A DNA stretch of 64,000 bases from Paraburkholderia ginsengiterrae (lineage in GTDB: Bacteria > Pseudomonadota > Gammaproteobacteria > Burkholderiales > Burkholderiaceae), in NCBI RefSeq assembly GCF_001645125.1, contig NZ_LXKA01000098.1, forward strand, positions 86,171 to 150,170. Direction: 5' to 3'. Made by a program: the position numbers and the translations under genes. Position 1 is the stretch's first letter, and each line of letters starts with the position of its first letter. Shown here piece after piece: positions 59,300 to 64,000 of the stretch. The notes below the pieces were generated by a model. The model ran no database searches and was not told the origin of the DNA. It saw nothing but the letters and a program-made list of their open reading frames with translations.

Positions 59300-61663
59300 C
59301 TGCCGCGCGGCGGCGGTCGCGGCCCGCACCGCGTCGATCGCCTTGAGGATTTCCTCGCTGGTCGCGGGCGCGTTCAGCGGCGGATTGACCTTGTGGTCGC
59401 CCACCGCCGACACCGCGTCGCGCACGGCGAAGAACACCGAGAACGGCAGCAGCAGCGGCGGCTCGCCGGTCGCCTTCGAACGGTGGATGCTGTCCTCCGC
59501 GTTGCGATTCTTGAACAGGCGCACGCGGAAGTCCGGCGGCGTATCGTTGACAGTCGGAATCTTGTAGGTGGACGGCGCATGCGTCATCAGCTTGCCGCCC
59601 GCGTTCCACCACAGTTCCTCGGTCGTGAGCCAGCCCATGCCCTGAATGAAGGCGCCTTCCACCTGGCCGACGTCGAGCGCCGGATTCAGCGACGCGCCCA
59701 CGTCGTGCAACGCGTCCGCGCGCAGCACGCGCATTTCGCCTGTCAGCGTGTCGATCACCACTTCCGACACGGCCGCGCCGTACGAGTAGTAGTAGAACGG
59801 CCGGCCCTGCAGCTTCGATTGATCCCAGTAGAGCTTAGGCGTCGCGTAGAAACCGTCCGACCAGAGCTGAACACGCGCGACGTAGGCCTTCGCGATCACT
59901 TCTTCGAACGGCACGATCGTCTCGCCGACCACGATCCGGTCGTGCACGAAGCGCACTTCCGCGGCGCTCACCTGCCCCGCGCCGAAACGCTCCGCCGCAA
60001 ACGCCGCCAGGCGTTCGCGCAACTGGCGCGCGGCGTCCTGCGCGGCCTTGCCGTTCAGATCGGAGCCCGTCGAGGCCGCCGTCGCCGACGTATTGGCGAT
60101 CTTGCTGGTGTCCGTGGCCGTGACGCGAATGCGGTTAAAGCCGATGCCCAGTTCGTGCGCGACGACCTGCGCGACCTTCGTGTTCAGGCCCTGGCCCATT
60201 TCGGTGCCACCGTGGTTCACCAGCACCGAGCCGTCGGTGTAGATGTGCACGAGCGCGCCGGCCTGGTTGAAGTGGGTCACGTTGAACGCGATGCCGAACT
60301 TGACCGGCGTGAGCGCGAGCCCCTTCTTCAGCACTTCGTTGTTCGCGTTGAACTCGTTGATCGCCGCGCGGCGCGCGCGGTATTCGCTGGTCGCTTCGAG
60401 TTCGTCGATCAGCTCGTGAATCACGTTGTCTTCGACGACCTGGCCGTACGGCGTCTGATTGCGCTCGGTCTTGCCGTACAGATTGCGGCGGCGCACGTCG
60501 AGCGAATCCTCGCCGACCGAACGCGCGACGTTGTCCATGATGTATTCGATCGCGAACGCGCCTTGCGGGCCGCCGAAGCCGCGGAACGCGGTGTTCGACT
60601 GCGTGTTGGTCTTGCCACAGAAGCCGTCGATGCTCACGTCCGAGAGCCAGTACGCGTTGTCGAAGTGGCACAGCGCGCGCGTCATCACCGGGCCGGACAG
60701 GTCGGCGGAGAAACCGCAGCGCGAGGTCATGTCGACCGTCACGCCGTCGATCACGCCCTTGTCGTCGTAACCCACTTCGTACGTGTAATGGAAATCGTGG
60801 CGCTTGCCCGTGACCATCATGTCGTCGTCGCGGTCCGGACGCAGTTTCACGGGGCACAGCAGCTTCCACGCGGCGAGCGCGGCGCAACAGGCGAACAGGC
60901 CCGATTGCGATTCCTTGCCGCCGAAACCGCCGCCCATGCGGCGGCATTCGATCAGCACGTTGTGCGACGCCACGCCCAGAGCGTGAGCGACCATATGCTG
61001 CATTTCGGTCGGGTGCTGCGTCGAACAGTAGACGTGCATGCCGTCGTCGTCCTTCGGCACTGCGTACGAAATCTGGCCTTCCAGATAGAACTGCTCCTGA
61101 CCGCCGAGCAGCATCTCGCCGGCTTCACGACGCGCCGCGCGGGCGATCTTCGTGCCGGCTTCGCCGCGGGCGAGCTTCATGGGCGGCAGGACGTGCTGGT
61201 TCGCGGCGCGTGCCTGCTGCGCGGTCAGAATTGCCGGCAGTTCCTCGTAGACGATGTCGGCGCGGCGCGCGGCGAGACGTGCAATTTCATGCGACGTCGC
61301 GACCACGATGAAAATCGGCTGGCCGACGTATTGCACGAGGCCGTCGGCGAGAATCGGATCGTCGCCGTGAATGATCGGGCCGACGTCGTTGACGCCTGAG
61401 ATATCGCCGGCAGTAAAGATCGCGACCACGCCGGGCGTGGCGCGCACCTTGTCGAGCGACATCGAGACGATCTTCGCGTGCGCTTTCGGCGACAGGCCGA
61501 GCGCGGCGTGCAGTGTGCCGGCGAGCGTCGGGATGTCGTCGGTGTACGTGGCGCGGCCGCTGACGTGCAGATGCGCCGATTCGTGCGGGCGCGAGACGTG
61601 AACCTGGGTGAAATTGTCGAGATCCTGAAGGTCTTTCAGGAATGGTTCGGCATGCTGATTCAT
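59297..61663 (-). CDS. xdhB: xanthine dehydrogenase molybdopterin-binding subunit
   Basis: 788 residues from ATG 61663, with GGAG upstream; upstream codons overlap xdhA and are rejected. The N-terminal HVSGRATYTDDIPTLAGTLH and CRRMGGGFGGKESQ (Moco domain) are typical. The QGVxLP-like region NAAFRGFGGPQGAFA is present in form NTAFRGFGGPQGAFA, and EGAFIQGMGWLTTEELWW contains the base Glu. Oxidises hypoxanthine/xanthine to urate with XdhA. The stop codon falls in the 12-bp repeat. Confidence 0.96.
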   Translation of the reverse strand: MNQHAEPFLKDLQDLDNFTQVHVSRPHESAHLHVSGRATYTDDIPTLAGTLHAALGLSPKAHAKIVSMSLDKVRATPGVVAIFTAGDISGVNDVGPIIHGDDPILADGLVQYVGQPIFIVVATSHEIARLAARRADIVYEELPAILTAQQARAANQHVLPPMKLARGEAGTKIARAARREAGEMLLGGQEQFYLEGQISYAVPKDDDGMHVYCSTQHPTEMQHMVAHALGVASHNVLIECRRMGGGFGGKESQSGLFACCAALAAWKLLCPVKLRPDRDDDMMVTGKRHDFHYTYEVGYDDKGVIDGVTVDMTSRCGFSADLSGPVMTRALCHFDNAYWLSDVSIDGFCGKTNTQSNTAFRGFGGPQGAFAIEYIMDNVARSVGEDSLDVRRRNLYGKTERNQTPYGQVVEDNVIHELIDELEATSEYRARRAAINEFNANNEVLKKGLALTPVKFGIAFNVTHFNQAGALVHIYTDGSVLVNHGGTEMGQGLNTKVAQVVAHELGIGFNRIRVTATDTSKIANTSATAASTGSDLNGKAAQDAARQLRERLAAFAAERFGAGQVSAAEVRFVHDRIVVGETIVPFEEVIAKAYVARVQLWSDGFYATPKLYWDQSKLQGRPFYYYSYGAAVSEVVIDTLTGEMRVLRADALHDVGASLNPALDVGQVEGAFIQGMGWLTTEELWWNAGGKLMTHAPSTYKIPTVNDTPPDFRVRLFKNRNAEDSIHRSKATGEPPLLLPFSVFFAVRDAVSAVGDHKVNPPLNAPATSEEILKAIDAVRAATAAARQ

Positions 61664-61701
61664 TGTTGTGTTCTCCGTATCCTTGGATAGCTGACTGCGT
61701 C

Positions 61702-63231
61702 TCAGGCGTTCGCGCCGGCAGGCGCGCAGGCCGCGGCGACCGCGCGCACATCCAGTGCGCTCTTCGGCAGCGGATTGTTCGGACGCGTTTCGAGCCAGAA
61801 ACGGTACAGCGTGTTCTTCGCCGATTCGAGGCGATAGTTGCTGGTCGCGCGCATGTCGGACAGCGGCGCGTAGTCGTTGCCGAGCGCAAGCATGGCGGCC
61901 TGCGCGGTGGCTTCGTGCCACTGCGCGTCGCGCAGCACGGCCTCGGCGTGCGTCGCACGCTTGGACGTGGCGGCCATCCCGCCGAACGCGATGCGCGGCT
62001 CACGGATGAACTCGCCATCGGCGATGAACGAGAATGCAGCGCATACCGCCGAGATGTCCGAGTCGAAGCGCTTCGACAGTTTGTAGGTGCGGAACTGCAG
62101 GTTCTGGCGCGCGCCGGTACGCGTCGGCACCTTCAGCCCGACCACGAACTCGTGCTCCGCCATGTCCTTCTTCTGATACGCGAGGTACAGGTCTTCGAGC
62201 GGCATCTCGCGCTCGATCTCGCCGCCACGCACAATCACTCGTGCGCCGAGCGCGATCAGGCCCGGCATCGAGTCGCCGATCGGCGAGCCGTTGGCGACGT
62301 TGCCACCCAGCGTGCCGGCGTTGCGGATCGGCAGGGATGCGAAGCGTTGCCACATTTCGTAGAGTTCCGGGTACTGCTTCGCGATTTCCGCGTACGCCTT
62401 TTCGACGGTGACGCCCGCGCCGATCTCGATCCACTCGTCATTGGTTTCGAGCTTTTGCAGTTCGGCGATCTGACCGACGTAGACGATGTTGCCCAGCTCA
62501 CGCATCTGCTTGGTGACCCACAAACCGATGTCCGTGCTGCCGGCGAGAATCCGGGCGGCAGGTTCGGCTTCCTTGATTTTCGCGAGCGCGTAGACGGTGC
62601 GCGGCGCGTCGAAGTTCTGGCCGGCGTGCTGGTAGTGGAACGTCTCCTTGCGCTCGAGCGTGGCGAGCGTTTTCGACAGCGCCTCGACGTTGACCGGCGC
62701 TTTCGGCGCGGGGGCTTCGAACATGCGCACGGCCGCATCGACGATCGGACGATAGCCGGTGCAGCGGCACAGATTGCCGGTCAGCGCATTGCTGATTGCA
62801 TCGCGCGACGGCACGGTCTTGTTCGCGCAGCTGTGCTCGTGGCCGTGCTTTTCGTACAGCGACCACATCGACATGATGAAGCCCGGCGTGCAGAAGCCAC
62901 ACTGCGAGCCGTGGCACTCCACCATCGCTTCCTGCACCGGATGCAGCGAACCGTCCGGCTGGCGCAGATCTTCAACGGTGTACAGCGCCTTGCCGTCGAG
63001 CGTCGGCACGAACTGGATGCAGGCGTTGACCGCCTTGAAGTCGACGCCGCCCGCCTCGTTGCGCTCGCCGATCACGACCGTGCACGCGCCGCAGTCGCCT
63101 TCAGCGCAACCTTCCTTGGTGCCGGTGCAATGCGCGTCCTCGCGCAGATACTGCAGGACGGTGCGGGTGACGGGCGCATCCTTGATTTCGCGGATGGCGT
63201 TGCGGTGGTAGAAGCGAATCGGCTCAGTCAT
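61702..63231 (-). CDS. xdhA: xanthine dehydrogenase small subunit (2Fe-2S and FAD)
   Basis: 509 residues. Two [2Fe-2S] domains: plant-type GCAEGDCGACTV (Cys42, 47, 50 with Cys71), then ECHGSQCGFCTPGF and GNLCRCTGYRPIV. The FAD domain has RILAGSTDIGLWVTKQM, SLPIRNAGTLGGNVANGSPI and DSMPGLIALGA. Passes electrons from the Moco in XdhB to NAD+. First gene of the operon, 38 bases before xdhB. Cytoplasmic heterotetramer in characterised homologues. Confidence 0.96.
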   Translation of the reverse strand: MTEPIRFYHRNAIREIKDAPVTRTVLQYLREDAHCTGTKEGCAEGDCGACTVVIGERNEAGGVDFKAVNACIQFVPTLDGKALYTVEDLRQPDGSLHPVQEAMVECHGSQCGFCTPGFIMSMWSLYEKHGHEHSCANKTVPSRDAISNALTGNLCRCTGYRPIVDAAVRMFEAPAPKAPVNVEALSKTLATLERKETFHYQHAGQNFDAPRTVYALAKIKEAEPAARILAGSTDIGLWVTKQMRELGNIVYVGQIAELQKLETNDEWIEIGAGVTVEKAYAEIAKQYPELYEMWQRFASLPIRNAGTLGGNVANGSPIGDSMPGLIALGARVIVRGGEIEREMPLEDLYLAYQKKDMAEHEFVVGLKVPTRTGARQNLQFRTYKLSKRFDSDISAVCAAFSFIADGEFIREPRIAFGGMAATSKRATHAEAVLRDAQWHEATAQAAMLALGNDYAPLSDMRATSNYRLESAKNTLYRFWLETRPNNPLPKSALDVRAVAAACAPAGANA

Positions 63232-63621
63232 GTCTCGTTACTCTCGAATGTGCTGCGTCCGTTGGGACGTGCAGCTGTGATGGTCCGAAAACTATCACCG
63301 TCAATAAATACAACCCATAGCCCGGATCGCATGCGGGACATATTCCTGAAACGATATAGAGATGGATTTGGGGGCCGGCTGGCTTATGTCATTACTGACT
63401 TTTTGCCATAATTTTTTCATTTATAGTGAATTACAGCCACACAAACAGCTGACGCCCTGGCCCGCCGCGCCGGCAAAACGGGGGCCGATGAGGCAAAAAC
63501 GGACCATTATGGCGATCCGGCACCTGTTTTTGGGCGGATAAAACATTAAGCAAGTCCTGCAAAGGAATCGGTTCCATGGGAAAATCACGACTCCCCGTCG
63601 ATTTCAAGTCTCGTTTTCCCC
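63232..63621. other. divergent intergenic region
   Basis: 390 bases between xdhA (leftward) and the MFS gene (rightward). It holds an AT-rich core at about 63385-63430 (TTTTTGCCATAATTTTTTCA followed by TTATAGTGAA) that probably contains the xdh promoter. No gene or clear operator dyad was recognised. Confidence 0.5.
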
Positions 63622-64000
63622 ATGTCCACCGATTCAGCGACACCTCGTAGCGAATTTGCGACGACCATGCAGATCATTCCGGTCGTTTTTTTCACGTTTC
63701 TTTGTTATCTGACGATCGGAATTCCGCTGGCGGTGCTGCCGGGTTACGTCCACGAGGACCTGGGTTACAGCGCGGTGCTGGCAGGCGCGGCGATCAGCGT
63801 GCAATACTTGGCAACGCTGGCCTCGCGGCCGCTCGCTGGGCGTTCGGCGGACACGCTGGGGCCGAAACGGACCGTCTCGATTGGCTTGCTGGGTTGTGGC
63901 GCGAGTGGCGTCTTGCTGCTGCTGGCGGTGTTGTGCGCTCACTGGCCGGTGTTGAGCCTCGGGTTGCTGGTCTGCAGCCGTCTCGTGCTGGGGTTTGGGG
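63622..64000 (+). CDS. MFS transporter, 5' part only
   Basis: The first ~126 residues; the gene runs off the right edge. After a short polar start come a membrane span ([20 protein letters not shown]), [19 protein letters not shown], and the MFS motif-A-like [18 protein letters not shown] between helices 2 and 3. Further spans follow ([19 protein letters not shown]). This resembles the YfcJ/YhhS branch. An efflux role is likely; the substrate is unknown. ATG at 63622 lacks a strong ribosome site. Confidence 0.85.
   Translation, partial: MSTDSATPRSEFATTMQIIPVVFFTFLCYLTIGIPLAVLPGYVHEDLGYSAVLAGAAISVQYLATLASRPLAGRSADTLGPKRTVSIGLLGCGASGVLLLLAVLCAHWPVLSLGLLVCSRLVLGFG

Noticed and set aside
59240-61399. 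719-codon plus-strand frame opposite xdhB
   Set aside because: Antisense shadow of a highly conserved molybdoenzyme gene.

Overview
The window reads like a chromosomal segment of a Betaproteobacterium of the Burkholderiaceae, most likely Paraburkholderia or Burkholderia. This rests on high GC with strong third-position G/C bias, a colanic-acid/cepacian-type exopolysaccharide (EPS) locus, an xdhABC operon and typical Burkholderia accessory genes. The genus is inferred from gene content; no rRNA or other marker is present, and I found no tRNA, rRNA, CRISPR array, insertion sequence or phage gene.

Region 1 (1-5.6 kb) is a probable electrophile/oxidative-stress regulon. It holds an Old Yellow Enzyme-type flavin oxidoreductase (cut by the left edge), an alpha/beta hydrolase, an operon of an acetoacetate-decarboxylase-like protein, a saccharopine-dehydrogenase-like protein and a MerR regulator, and a DJ-1/PfpI-family protein. 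Three of these units are preceded by near-identical MerR-type promoters with a 19-bp spacer centred on a dyad. A fourth, weaker one points at the hydrolase.

Region 2 (5.6-13.3 kb) has small hypotheticals, a lipoprotein and a nitrogen-flavoured group: an EIIA-Ntr-like protein, a GYD protein, a second-type glutamine synthetase and a universal stress protein, with a sigma-54-like element upstream. A secreted Ala/Pro protein and a zinc-ribbon membrane protein carrying 29 tandem octapeptides follow.

Region 3 (13.3-47.4 kb) is a large Wzx/Wzy-type EPS locus. A leftward block runs manC, wcaJ-type initiating transferase, wza, wzc, gmd, fcl, a GT4 and wcaI. To its left lie an acetyltransferase, a GMC oxidoreductase, Wzy, Wzx, further glycosyltransferases and an acyltransferase-3. 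To its right lie two paralogous exported clan GH-A-like glycosidases, a GDP-mannose mannosyl hydrolase, a secreted PIG-L deacetylase with lectin-like and FG-GAP-like regions, and another GT4. The gene set predicts a GDP-mannose/GDP-fucose-based, acylated polymer exported through Wza-Wzc. No UDP-glucose dehydrogenase and no Wzb phosphatase are seen. Paralogous GT4 genes lie near both ends. A GlxA-type AraC regulator sits directly upstream of manC.

Region 4 (47.4-64 kb) is ordinary metabolism and transport: an APC permease with an SDR and a divergent EutR-like AraC regulator, LysE and TauE exporters, a BON protein, an orphan TAXI-type TRAP binding protein, a DsbA-family isomerase, a LysR regulator, xdhABC (XdhC lacking its usual N-terminal domain), and an MFS transporter cut by the right edge.
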